From NCBI GenBank assembly GCA_016927755.1, contig JAFGLZ010000131.1, positions 1 through 33,348 on the forward strand: a stretch of 33,348 bases of DNA, given 5' to 3'. The position numbers and the translations under genes were made by a program. Source of the stretch: Phycisphaerae bacterium. Its GTDB lineage: Bacteria; Planctomycetota; Phycisphaerae; UBA1845; JAFGLZ01. Numbering within the stretch: position 1 is the stretch's first letter; every line of letters begins with the position of its first letter. Shown here piece after piece: positions 23,458 to 32,230 of this stretch. The notes under the pieces are model-generated. The model had not been told where the DNA came from. It made no database searches and saw only the letters and a list, made by a program, of their open reading frames with translations.

Positions 23458-24708
23458 TCAACGCGACGCCCCAATCCTCCCCTGACCCCCGATCCCTGAT
23501 CCCTGACCCCTATCCCCCGACCGCCCAAACCGTCCGTTCGCTTCCTGCATCAGCGTAACCACCCGCGGCGTCTCTTGCGGATCGATGTTCCGCTCGCGTC
23601 CCGGGCTCATCCAGTTCCACATCAACGTCAGCGGGACCTCGAGCCGGCCGACCTCACCCAGCATCTGCCTGACGAATGGAGCCTCCGCCGACAGTGGCAT
23701 GCCATACCCCGTCTCGCCCAGGTACATCGGCTTGCCGATCCGATCGCAGGCACGCTTGAACGCCGCGATCGGCGCGACCGAAACCTCGTCCTTGTTGCCG
23801 AGCCGGACGTTGTCGTGCCCCGGGTAGTAGTGAATGCTGATCAGGTCGATCGGGTCCGGGTGCGTGTCGCGAAGGTACGTCTCCATCTCCCCTTCGTTGT
23901 CCTTCGTCCAGTCGCCCTTGCCGCAGGAAAGCCGGAGGTGCTGCGCCGCCGGACGCGGGGCCGAGAACCCGGAACCGATCAAATGGTTCTTGTCGAGCGA
24001 TCGAATGAACCCCGCCCACTCCTTCACGAAGCCGATCATCTGCTCGCTCGTGAAGTGATCGCGCCGAAGCCGCATGTACGACGTGCCCTCGTGCACCGGA
24101 TTGAGTTGCCCATACCCGTAAGGGCGCTGAAACGCCAAGTCGGCGTGCAGATTCATCTCGTTCGTCAGCTCCCAGAACAGGATCGTCGGCTCGTCCTTGT
24201 ACCGCGTCACGATCTGATACGTGTAAAGCCACAGGTACTGACGCGATCGCGAATCTGCCTCGAGCAGCATATCCTGAACGCACTCGCCGGCCATGTCCGG
24301 GAAGAGATACGTGTTCCAGTGGATCGTCGGGATCAGATAGACGCCGTTTGCCTTGGCCGTCCGAACCAGCTCGTCGAACCGCCCCCAGTACACCTTCTCG
24401 TTCGACCAATTCCGCATGTTGCTCGGATAGAACCCCACCCCCGCGAAGCGGATCGCCGTGAATCCCCGTTGGGCCGCTTCCTCTACGGCCGACACCCACT
24501 GCCTCTTCTGCCCGCCATCGAGGGATTGCAGAAACAGATCGAACTTGTTGACCGATACGAGCCGAAGCGGTTTGCCCTGGAGCAGAAGCTCGGACCCTTG
24601 ACGCCGAAGGAATCGCGACGGCTCCTCCCCCAGCCCGCTTGACGCATGGAAGACGACCACGACCGCCGCCGACAACCGCAAGACGCGCCTGGCACGCATC
24701 GCATTCAT
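23458..24708 (-). CDS. Exported GH5-like endoglycosidase (mannanase/cellulase type)
   Basis: A 416-residue exported TIM-barrel glycoside hydrolase. A leader (RVLRLSAAVVVVFHASSGLG, 8-27) is followed by a family-5-like core: RGFTAIRFAGVGFYP (81-95), YLIPTIHWN, then ILFWELTNEMN with E184 as acid/base, SIHYYPGHDN (291-300), and MYLGETGYG with E332 as nucleophile. This is the pattern of GH5_7/mannanase-like or related clan-A enzymes; the substrate is not certain. The start ATG at 24708 overlaps the stop of the upstream GH29 gene (ATGA), so the two are translationally coupled. The last ~20 residues (SGDRGQGSGIGGQGRIGASR) are low-complexity and come from a CCCTGATC/CCCTGACC-type DNA repeat, probably run-through into former intergenic DNA. 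The long frame reaching 25242 is a shadow. Confidence 0.85.
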   Translation of the reverse strand: MNAMRARRVLRLSAAVVVVFHASSGLGEEPSRFLRRQGSELLLQGKPLRLVSVNKFDLFLQSLDGGQKRQWVSAVEEAAQRGFTAIRFAGVGFYPSNMRNWSNEKVYWGRFDELVRTAKANGVYLIPTIHWNTYLFPDMAGECVQDMLLEADSRSRQYLWLYTYQIVTRYKDEPTILFWELTNEMNLHADLAFQRPYGYGQLNPVHEGTSYMRLRRDHFTSEQMIGFVKEWAGFIRSLDKNHLIGSGFSAPRPAAQHLRLSCGKGDWTKDNEGEMETYLRDTHPDPIDLISIHYYPGHDNVRLGNKDEVSVAPIAAFKRACDRIGKPMYLGETGYGMPLSAEAPFVRQMLGEVGRLEVPLTLMWNWMSPGRERNIDPQETPRVVTLMQEANGRFGRSGDRGQGSGIGGQGRIGASR

Positions 24709-25856
24709 GGCTTCTGCTCCCTCAATCGCTTCCCGACCTCTCGTAGCGTCTTGTCGTCCTCCGGTGGAATCCCCCCGTCCGGCAGCGGCCCGATGTTGAG
24801 CAGCAGGTTCGCGCCCCGCGCCCGCGCCTCGGCGAGCATCGCCATCACCTCGTCGGCGTTCCGATGCTTGCCGTCGTCGGCCTTGCTGTAGCCCCACCAC
24901 TTCGGCTGGAGCGTGTTGCAGACCTCCATCGGCTTGTCCTTGTTCTTGGCCCACGCCCTCGCCGCCACCTCGCCGCCCTGCTTGTGCACCCCCGCCTTGC
25001 GCTCCGGCGCGGCGAAGTCCTCCTCGCCGTTGGCGCCCTGCTTGAACGAGATCAGGCACTGCGGCTGCAGCGAGCGAATGAGCTTGTACGTCTCGTCGAT
25101 CGGGAAGAGGTCCGGCCGGGCGTAGTATCCCATGATCGGGTCGAGCCAGATCCCCGCTACCGGCCCATACTGCGTCAGCAGCTCCCGAAGCTGGGCGTGC
25201 ACGAACGCGATGTAGTGCTTGATGTCCTCGTCCTTGCGCCACTTGTACTCGGGCTGCGGCTCATCGTAGGCGGGTCTCGCCGCCGGCCAACCCGCCTCCC
25301 GGGCGTAGAAGTACGGATGCCGCCAGTCCGCCCCGTACGAGTAATACAGAAACAGCCCCAGCCCCTTCCGCCGGCACGCCTCCGCCAACTCGCCGATCAG
25401 ATCCCGCTTGGCCGGCGACTCGACGCTGTTGAAGTCCGTCTGCTTCGTCCGGAACAGACAGAAGCTGTCGTGATGCCGCGACGTGATATTCACGTATCGC
25501 ATCTCCGCCGCCATCGCCAGATCGGCGATCTTGCCCGCGTCGAAGTCCTTGGCCGTGAAGTGGTCCTTCAGCTTGGCGTACTCCGCCACCGGAATCTTCT
25601 CTCGGAGCTGAACCCACTCGCCCCGACCGAGCCGGCTGTAGAGCCCGTAGTGCAGGAACATGCCGAACCGGGCATGCTTGAACCACTCCGTCGCCGCCCC
25701 ACGCGGGTCCTGCCGATACCTGGCCTCATAGCCCTTCAGATAGGAAGGAACCTCCGCCGCTTCGCCCCCCGCCACGCTCGGTAGCGCCATGGCAGCCGTC
25801 CCTCCTCCCACGATCTCGAGAAACCTGCGACGTCCGATCTGCATATCGCGTTGCAT
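24705..25856 (-). CDS. Tat-exported GH29 alpha-L-fucosidase
   Basis: A 383-residue protein with a twin-arginine leader (IGRRRFLEIVGGGTAAMALPSVAGGEAAE). The GH29 signatures are clear: WFKHARFGMFLHYGLYS (59-74), TSRHHDSFCLF (125-135), and GIWLDPI with D239 as the expected nucleophile. It would cleave terminal alpha-L-fucose from glycans in the periplasm or outside the cell. The length is typical for the catalytic domain alone; no extra binding domain is present. ATG 25856 has GGAGGAG 5-6 bases upstream and leads straight into the Tat signal. The following GH5-like gene overlaps by ATGA. The preceding CBM/TIM-barrel gene is 240 bases upstream on the same strand; the gap holds one GC-rich palindrome (25984-26003) and no gene. 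It matches the cytosolic fucose-oxidation pair at 16396-18191. Confidence 0.92.
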   Translation of the reverse strand: MQRDMQIGRRRFLEIVGGGTAAMALPSVAGGEAAEVPSYLKGYEARYRQDPRGAATEWFKHARFGMFLHYGLYSRLGRGEWVQLREKIPVAEYAKLKDHFTAKDFDAGKIADLAMAAEMRYVNITSRHHDSFCLFRTKQTDFNSVESPAKRDLIGELAEACRRKGLGLFLYYSYGADWRHPYFYAREAGWPAARPAYDEPQPEYKWRKDEDIKHYIAFVHAQLRELLTQYGPVAGIWLDPIMGYYARPDLFPIDETYKLIRSLQPQCLISFKQGANGEEDFAAPERKAGVHKQGGEVAARAWAKNKDKPMEVCNTLQPKWWGYSKADDGKHRNADEVMAMLAEARARGANLLLNIGPLPDGGIPPEDDKTLREVGKRLREQKP

Positions 25857-26096
25857 GATTCTCCTCCGCACCGCCGCCGACCGTAAGAGTCGGATGCAGC
25901 GCTTCTTCGCGGGTGGCATGGGTCCGCGCGGCAGGGCCGTTCATCCGGCGACACCACGGGGCATCAGAAGTCGTCCGCATCTGTCCGCGCAGCGCTCCGC
26001 GGACCCGTGCTTCGTTCCCTAAGCAAGGGCCCTGTCGGCAGTAGGTCCGTGCCACCTGAGCTACCAAGGCGAGCCCCATTCGTTGTTGCCGACCGT

Positions 26097-28070
26097 TCAC
26101 TTCCCCACCAGTCCGGCTAGCTCATAAATCCCCACCCCCAACGGCTCGAGCCGGACCGTCAAGGCGTTCGTCCCGTCAACAGCCACCGCCTCCTGCGAAC
26201 CGCGCAGAACGACCTTCGCCGGCTTCCGCGGCAGGGAGAACTTCACGCTGCCCGGCTCCCGCCCGTCGTTCACCGTGATCAGGACCGTCGTTGCGCCAAC
26301 CTGCCGCACGGTCCAGTGCAGCCACTTCGCGCCCTCGACCTTGACCTCCGGCGTCGCCTCGACGCTCAGCAGCGCCGGCATCATCTCCTTGACCTCCCCG
26401 GCAATCCGCTTGACCAGCCCCCACGACTCCTCGAACGGCCGGACCTTGTCCCGATGACGGATGTCGAACCAGCTATAGAAGATCAGCCCGTTCGCCCCCT
26501 CCGCGATGCACTGCCACGCCATCGACCGCATCTCCTCGAACGTCGGCGGGCGGTACTCCTGCTGCTCCTTCGGGTCCTTCTTGTAGTCGGCCCAGTTGAA
26601 CACCTGCGGCACCTGCCAGACCGCCCGGGCCCCCGCCACGCCCTGGACCGTCTTTCGCGTCCAATCGCCCGCCATCGACGCCGGACGCTTCGGAATCGGA
26701 TACGGATCCGTCCCGATCACGTCGAAGCTCTCGATGTACCGCCGAACCTGATCCACCTGATACAGCACCACCCACGTCGGGTGGTCCGGGTCGAGATCCT
26801 CGAGCCACTGCCGATGCTGCGCCAGACGCTTGATCATGCTCACGGGTAGCTCGTCGTTGATGTACCACGCCATCAGCGCCGGATGCTTGCCGAAGGCCTC
26901 CACCTTCTGCTTGATGTGCGCCAGCTCGTCCGACTCCGTCTTGATGGACGCCGGCGCCCACCTCGTGCCGCTGTAGATGTCCTTGACCGTGTAGATGACC
27001 TTCAGCCCCAGCGAGTGGGCCAGGTCCATCTGCTCCTTCGACGGCTGCCCGTAGGGCATCAAACAGTTGAAGCCGCTCTTGGCGTAAACCTCCAGCTCGT
27101 CCTTACTGATACCGCTCCAGTACATACCTAGCGGGAAGAAGGGCTCCCCGTTCAGGATCAACCGATTGTACGAATCGATCGTGGCGATCCGCTTCGGCGC
27201 CCCCGCCACGCGAACGACCCGATGCGCCCGGTTGGCCAGCGTCCGCCCCGCCCCCTTCTGCGTGAGGATCAGCTCGACCGCATAGCCGCCCGGAACCAGC
27301 CCCTCCGCCGGAATGCACAGGTCCGTCGCCGCCTCCGCCACGTCCTCCTTCAATCCCCGCGAGACCTCTACCTTGTCCTTCTCCCTCACCACCGACCACC
27401 CGATCGCCACGTCCTTCGGCGTCAGGTCGAAGTCCGCCAGCTCCAGCTCGCATCGGATCTCGATCCGCTTCGGCCCCGCATCGGTGATCTGCCCGCGATA
27501 GTTCGGCACCCGCAGAACCGTCGCCAGCGGCGGCTCACGGTATCGTTCGACGCGAAGGTCGTCCCACCACGCCGTCCCCGTCATGCCCTTGCGGACATAA
27601 CACGTCAGGCTGAACCGCTTGGCCTCCGGCGGAATCCGGCTCGTGACGCCCTTGATCAACGTCCAGTCGCTCTCGCCGACGCTGCCGGGCACGTAGCTGC
27701 CGCCGAGGTACTTCCCACCGGTGTCTTGCCACTCCATGCAGATCGTCGCGCCGCTATCCTTGCCCTGAATGCCCTTCGCCTTGACCCACCCGCTGAACTC
27801 GTACATCCTGCCGCTCTCCAGCTCGACCCGCTGGCTGCAGAGGGCATAGTGCTCGGGGTTGTCGTTGACGAACTTGAGCGACGCCTGGCCGCTGTGTGCC
27901 ACCGTCGCGTCTCGACTATAGACGTTCGTCGGCCCCGACCAATTCGCGGGCAACCCCTTATCTCCGGCGGTCTCGAACCCCTCGTTCCTGACCAGACCCG
28001 CCGGCTGCTCCCCCGCGGCCGCTGACGTAACCAACCCAATGATGAAACACGGCATGACAATTCGTCGCAT
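26097..28070 (-). CDS. Exported CBM plus TIM-barrel glycosidase-like protein
   Basis: A 657-residue protein. The leader is MRRIVMPCFIIGLVTSAAAG. Residues ~28-180 form a CBM_4_9-like jelly roll (LVRNEGFETAGDKGLPANWSGP ... SGQASLKFVNDN ... WWDDLRVER). A second beta region (~185-300) precedes a TIM-barrel (LNGEPFFPLGMYWSGISKDELEVYAKSGFNCLMPYGQPSKEQ; MAWYINDELPVSMI; VIGTDPYPIP; GANGLIFYSWFDIRHRD), ending with a C-terminal beta domain. The Glu of YINDE is a likely acid/base. The architecture resembles GH2/GH5/GH42-clan enzymes common in Planctomycetota, but I cannot place it in a family. ATG 28070 has GGAGG upstream. It is transcribed towards the GH29 and GH5-like genes and divergent from GH2, so the three minus-strand genes may form one unit. 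Confidence 0.82.
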   Translation of the reverse strand: MRRIVMPCFIIGLVTSAAAGEQPAGLVRNEGFETAGDKGLPANWSGPTNVYSRDATVAHSGQASLKFVNDNPEHYALCSQRVELESGRMYEFSGWVKAKGIQGKDSGATICMEWQDTGGKYLGGSYVPGSVGESDWTLIKGVTSRIPPEAKRFSLTCYVRKGMTGTAWWDDLRVERYREPPLATVLRVPNYRGQITDAGPKRIEIRCELELADFDLTPKDVAIGWSVVREKDKVEVSRGLKEDVAEAATDLCIPAEGLVPGGYAVELILTQKGAGRTLANRAHRVVRVAGAPKRIATIDSYNRLILNGEPFFPLGMYWSGISKDELEVYAKSGFNCLMPYGQPSKEQMDLAHSLGLKVIYTVKDIYSGTRWAPASIKTESDELAHIKQKVEAFGKHPALMAWYINDELPVSMIKRLAQHRQWLEDLDPDHPTWVVLYQVDQVRRYIESFDVIGTDPYPIPKRPASMAGDWTRKTVQGVAGARAVWQVPQVFNWADYKKDPKEQQEYRPPTFEEMRSMAWQCIAEGANGLIFYSWFDIRHRDKVRPFEESWGLVKRIAGEVKEMMPALLSVEATPEVKVEGAKWLHWTVRQVGATTVLITVNDGREPGSVKFSLPRKPAKVVLRGSQEAVAVDGTNALTVRLEPLGVGIYELAGLVGK

Positions 28071-28203
28071 GAAATCGCCTCCAAGCTGACCTGCCCGACG
28101 CCAAGTGTAGCGAGATAGAATCGCGCGTCGATACCCTCGGAGGGGATGCATCGCAGTAGATGGCGGCGACGCCAGCGCGAAAGCCGGACAAGCAATCCGA
28201 GCT

Positions 28204-28287
28204 GCGGGATTCATCCCGCGCGGTGACGCATCCGTGCGGGGCCAATCCCGCGGCTCGCGCAGACCCGTAGGGCGGGCTCTGCCCGCC
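28204..28287 (+). repeat. Cluster of three palindromes between divergent glycosidase genes
   Basis: GCGGGA-TTCA-TCCCGC (28204-28219), GCGGG-GCCAAT-CCCGC (28236-28251) and GGCGGGC-TCT-GCCCGCC (28271-28287) stand in a row in the 28071-28413 intergenic region. None has a T-run. The rest of this 343-base gap shows no gene; it must hold the promoters of both divergent genes, which I cannot pinpoint. Confidence 0.6.
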
Positions 28288-28413
28288 GCGACAACTAGGA
28301 ACCCGGTCGTTCGCACGATAAACTGCAGCCCAACTCGGCCGCGCAACGCCTCGATGCGCCCTATGGATCGCGGCGCCTCAACGCCGCTTTCGCCCACAAG
28401 AAGGACCCCTCTC

Positions 28414-31400
28414 ATGTGCAAGATCCCGCTCTCCGCCTTACTACTGGCCCTCACCGCAGCCGTCCCCGTCCTTGCCGAAGACCAGCCCATCTCCCTCGCC
28501 GGACAGTGGCGTTTCAGCCCCGACCCCACCGACGACGGCATAAAGGCCGCCTGGTTCCGCAAAAAGCTGCCGGGGCAGATCAAACTGCCCGGCTCCATGG
28601 CCGAAAACGGCCTGGGCGACGCCGTCACCGCCGAGACCAAGTGGACCGGCACCGTCGTCAGCCGCATGTGGCACGACGAGGACCGATTCGCCAAGTACCG
28701 CGACCCCAAGGACACCAAGATCCTCTTCTGGCTCCAGCCCGCCAAGCACTGCATCGGACCCGCCTGGTACCAGCGAGACGTCGAAGTGCCCGACTCTTGG
28801 CGCGGTAAGCACGTCGTCCTCCGCCTCGAGCGATGCCACTGGCAGACCAGAGCCTGGATCGACGCCCGCTTCGTCGGCACGCAGAACAGCCTCTCCGTCC
28901 CGCACGAGGTCGACCTCGGCCCCCTCGAACCCGGCAAGCACACCCTCACCCTCCGCGTCGACAACACCGTCCATATCGACGTCGGCGTCAACGCACACAG
29001 CGTCTCAGACAACACACAAACCAACTGGAACGGCATCGTCGGAAAGATGGAGCTTGTGCCTCGTGACCCGATCTGGATCGACGACGTCCAGGTCTACCCG
29101 AACATCGAGCGCAATGTCGCGAGCGTCCACATCAAGGTCCGCAACGAAACGGGCAAGCCCGCCCAAGGCACCATGACGCTCTCCGCCCGGAGCTGGAACA
29201 CGCCTGATTCACACGTCGCCCCCGACCTGAAGCTTCCGTTCCGCATCGACGCCGGCGAGGCCACCGTGGAGAAGGAGTATCCGCTCGGCAAAGACGCCAA
29301 ACGCTGGTCCGAGTTCTCCCCCGCCCTCTATCGCCTCACGGCAACCGCCGAGACCCGCTCGGGCACCGCCACGTATCGCGACACCAAAGACGTCACCTTC
29401 GGCCTTCGACACTTCTCCACCGACGGCACCCAGTTCACCCTCAACGGCCGAAAGACCTTCCTCCGAGGCACCCTCGAATGCTGCATCTTCCCCCTGACCG
29501 GATACCCGCCCACCGACGTCGACTCGTGGCTCCGCATCCTCCGCATCGCCAAAGCGCACGGCCTCAATCACCTCCGCTTCCACTCCTGGTGTCCCCCGGA
29601 GGCCGCCTTCGACGCCGCCGACCGCATGGGCTTCATCTACCACATCGAATGTCCCGCCTGGGCCCGCGTCGGCGACGGCAAGGACATCGACCGCTTCATC
29701 TATGCCGAGGGCGACCGCATCCTCCAGGCCTACGGCAACCATCCCTCCTTCTGCATGCTCGCCTACGGCAACGAGCCCGGCGGCCCTCGCCACAAGCAGT
29801 ACCTCGCCAAACTGGTCGACTACTGGAAATCCAAGGACCCGCGCCGCCTCTACACCGGTGCGGCCGGCTGGCCCATCATCCCCGAGAACCAGTACCACGT
29901 AACCCCCAAGCCACGCGTCCACTCATGGGGCGGCGGGCTCAAGTGCCGCTACAACGCCGAGCCGCTCCAGACCCGCACCGACTACCGGGACTTCATCGCC
30001 CAGTACACCGTCCCCGTCGTCAGCCACGAGATCGGCCAGTGGTGCGTCTTCCCGAACCTCCAAGAGACCGCTAAGTACACCGGCGTATTGAAGGCCCGCA
30101 ACTTCGAGATCTTCCGTGACCTGCTCGAACGCAACCACATGCTCGATCAAGCGAAAGACTTCCTCCGCGCGTCTGGCAAGCTCCAGACCATCTGCTACAA
30201 GGAAGAGATCGAGGCCGCCCTCCGCACCCCCGGCTTCGGAGGCTTCCAGCTACTAGACCTCCACGACTTCCCCGGCCAGGGAACCGCCCTCGTCGGCGTG
30301 ATCGATCCGTTCTGGGACTCCAAGGGCTACGTCACGCCCGAAGAGTACCGCCGCTTCTGCGGGCCCACCGTCCCGCTCCTCCGCATGGACAAGTGCGTCT
30401 GGACCACCGACGAGACCTTCGTCGCCGACGCCGAAATCGCCCACTTCGGACCTGACGCCATCAAGGGCGCCAACCCGGTCTGGCGCGTCACGGACGCAAA
30501 GGGCGCACAAATCGCCGCCGGTAAGCTCCCCCAACGAGACATCCCCATCGGCAACGGCACCCCCCTAGGCCCAATCCGCCTCCCGCTGGCCGAAGTCAAG
30601 GCCCCGGCAAAGCTCTCGATTGAGGTCAGCCTCGAAGGCACCCCTCACGCCAACGCATGGGACCTGTGGATCTACCCTCCGCGCGTCGAAACCGCCGCGC
30701 CTCAGGGCGTCCTGATCGCCGACTCCCTCGACGACAAGACCGTCGCCGTCCTGGAGCAGGGGGGTAAGGTCCTCCTCCTCCCCGCCCCCGGCAGCGTCGC
30801 CGGTGACCGTCGCGGCAAGGTCCCCCCCGGCTTCTCGCCGATCTTCTGGAACACCTTCTGGACCCGCAACCAGCCGCCCCACACGCTCGGCATCCTCTGC
30901 GACCCCAACGCCCCCGCCTTGGCCCGCTTCCCCTCCGACGACCACAGCAACTGGCAATGGTGGGACCTCATCCACGACTCGCAGATCATGATCCTCGACG
31001 CCCTGCCCAAAGAGCTCCGCCCGACCGTGCAAGTCATCGACGACTGGAACACCTGCCGCCGCCTCGGCCTCATCTTCGAAGCCCGCCTCGGCCCCGGCAA
31101 GCTCCTCGTCTGCGGCTCCGACCTGCAACGAAACCTCGCCGCCCGCCCCGTCGCCCGCCAAATGCGCAACAGCCTCCTGACGTACATGGCCTCCGACGCC
31201 TTCGCCCCGAACGTCGCCGTAACCCGCCAGGCCCTCTCGCAACTCTTCGAGAAGCCCACGGCCGTCCGCCGCCTCGGCGCAACCGCTGAGGCCAGCAGCC
31301 AAGAGCCAGGCTATGAGGCCACCAACGTCCTCGACGGCAACGAGCAATCCATCTGGCACACCGCCTGGACCCCGGCCGTGCGCAAGTGCCCCCACTGGCT

Positions 31401-31692
31401 CACCGTTGACTTGAAGAAGCCCGTCAAGATCCAAGGCATCTCCGTCCTGCCCCGACAAGACATGACCAACGGCCGCATCGGAGACTACGCCGTCTACCTC
31501 AGCACCGACGGCAACACCTGGGCCCAACCCATCACCACCGCCCGATTCGCCTCCGGACCCAAACGCCAGGAAGTCCGCTTCAAAGCCCCCCAAACATGCC
31601 GCTACGTCAAACTGGAGGCACTATCCGCCATCGAGCCCTCGCATCCCTGGGCCTCAGTGGCGGAGTTCGACGTGATCCTCGTGACCAAGTAG
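28414..31692 (+). CDS. Exported glycoside hydrolase family 2 protein with C-terminal F5/8C domain
   Basis: A 1092-residue exported enzyme. The leader is IPLSALLLALTAAVPVLA. N-terminal residues ~25-230 are the GH2 sugar-binding jelly roll (LAGQWRFSPDP; GPAWYQRDVEVPDSWRGKHVVLRLERCHW). An Ig-like domain follows (~235-345), then the TIM-barrel (~350-560): FTLNGRKTFLRGTLECC, FHSWCPPEAAFDAADRMGF, CMLAYGNEPGG with E454 as acid/base, and VVSHEIGQW with E539 as likely nucleophile. Further beta domains lead to a discoidin/F5-8C-like domain at ~955-1092 (ATNVLDGNEQSIWHTAW; VDLKKPVKIQGISVLP). It should cleave a beta-linked sugar such as galactose or glucuronate; the exact sugar is open. ATG 28414 has AAGGA upstream; the frame is open to 28234 without a leader. 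The coding strand is unusually C-rich. Confidence 0.9.
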   Translation: MCKIPLSALLLALTAAVPVLAEDQPISLAGQWRFSPDPTDDGIKAAWFRKKLPGQIKLPGSMAENGLGDAVTAETKWTGTVVSRMWHDEDRFAKYRDPKDTKILFWLQPAKHCIGPAWYQRDVEVPDSWRGKHVVLRLERCHWQTRAWIDARFVGTQNSLSVPHEVDLGPLEPGKHTLTLRVDNTVHIDVGVNAHSVSDNTQTNWNGIVGKMELVPRDPIWIDDVQVYPNIERNVASVHIKVRNETGKPAQGTMTLSARSWNTPDSHVAPDLKLPFRIDAGEATVEKEYPLGKDAKRWSEFSPALYRLTATAETRSGTATYRDTKDVTFGLRHFSTDGTQFTLNGRKTFLRGTLECCIFPLTGYPPTDVDSWLRILRIAKAHGLNHLRFHSWCPPEAAFDAADRMGFIYHIECPAWARVGDGKDIDRFIYAEGDRILQAYGNHPSFCMLAYGNEPGGPRHKQYLAKLVDYWKSKDPRRLYTGAAGWPIIPENQYHVTPKPRVHSWGGGLKCRYNAEPLQTRTDYRDFIAQYTVPVVSHEIGQWCVFPNLQETAKYTGVLKARNFEIFRDLLERNHMLDQAKDFLRASGKLQTICYKEEIEAALRTPGFGGFQLLDLHDFPGQGTALVGVIDPFWDSKGYVTPEEYRRFCGPTVPLLRMDKCVWTTDETFVADAEIAHFGPDAIKGANPVWRVTDAKGAQIAAGKLPQRDIPIGNGTPLGPIRLPLAEVKAPAKLSIEVSLEGTPHANAWDLWIYPPRVETAAPQGVLIADSLDDKTVAVLEQGGKVLLLPAPGSVAGDRRGKVPPGFSPIFWNTFWTRNQPPHTLGILCDPNAPALARFPSDDHSNWQWWDLIHDSQIMILDALPKELRPTVQVIDDWNTCRRLGLIFEARLGPGKLLVCGSDLQRNLAARPVARQMRNSLLTYMASDAFAPNVAVTRQALSQLFEKPTAVRRLGATAEASSQEPGYEATNVLDGNEQSIWHTAWTPAVRKCPHWLTVDLKKPVKIQGISVLPRQDMTNGRIGDYAVYLSTDGNTWAQPITTARFASGPKRQEVRFKAPQTCRYVKLEALSAIEPSHPWASVAEFDVILVTK

Positions 31693-31735
31693 CCGCACAT
31701 GAGGAGACTGTCGGCAAGTAGGGGGGCACACTGTC

Positions 31736-32230
31736 TCCCGATGCGAGGGCGTGAGGCCCTTGCCCTCAGGCGATACCTTCAGGTACACGCCTGCAAGCAA
31801 GTAATATCCGGTCAGGCAGTCTGAACCGGTTGCCTGAATGTCTTCGGTCCCCTCGCCCCGATGCAGCGATCTGAGTCGTCTGACTGAGCATCTCACGTCC
31901 CGTAGGGACCGTGTGAGACTGGTACCGTCTCGGGACGCCTTTGGTCCCGTAGCGACCGTGTGAGACTGGTACCGTCTCGGGACGCCTTTGGTCCCGTAGG
32001 GACCGTGTGAGAATAGCCCCGGACTTCAGTCCGGGGTATCAAGCCGCTTGCAGATGGATCAGTCGCGTAGCGACGGCTGAAGTCTCGGCAATCGTCGGAG
32101 GGATCCTCGGCGGACTCCAGTTCCAGCCAAAGCTACCGCCTTCAGGCGGTAGTCAGGGTGCTTGGTTTCCCATGTCGATCTGTCGACTTGTCGATTGTGG
32201 ACTTGTCAAGGGCGGTTCACGAACCGCCCT
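31736..32230. repeat. Dense palindrome array in the GH2-gatA gap
   Basis: This ~500-base non-coding stretch contains at least eight hairpins: GAGGGC/GCCCTC (31745-31767), TACC-TTCA-GGTA (31774-31785), CAGGCA/TGCCTG (31813-31836), the GTA-loop tandem repeat (31897-32013), CCCCGGAC-TTCA-GTCCGGGG (32017-32036), GTCGC-GTA-GCGAC (32062-32074), CTACCGCC-TTCA-GGCGGTAG (32133-32152) and AGGGCGGTT-CACG-AACCGCCCT (32209-32230). The last one touches the gatA stop codon but lacks a T-run on either strand. I see no gene here. The layout resembles clustered REP/BIME elements. Confidence 0.75.
31897..32013 (+). repeat. 47-bp tandem repeat, about 2.5 copies
   Basis: Units start at 31897, 31944 and 31991 with GTCCCGTAG(G/C)GACCGTGTGAGA; the first two continue with CTGGTACCGTCTCGGGACGC and CTTTG, while the third is cut after GTGTGAGA and joins a different hairpin. 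Each unit holds a GTCCC-GTA-GGGAC hairpin (one mismatch in unit 2) and a GAGAC/GTCTC hairpin around GGTACC. In the first, outer TCTCAC (31891-31896) can also pair with GTGAGA (31913-31918). Confidence 0.8.

Noticed and set aside
31654..31896. Small minus-strand gene in the GH2-gatA gap
   Set aside because: It crosses the GH2 3' end and hairpin DNA, and has no ribosome site or recognisable sequence.
31897..32013. Possible CRISPR array
   Set aside because: The 47-bp units are directly contiguous with no unique spacers, only ~2.5 copies exist, and no cas gene is nearby.
32209..32230. Intrinsic terminator of gatA
   Set aside because: The 9-bp stem is strong but no T-rich stretch follows on either strand; it fits the local palindrome array better.
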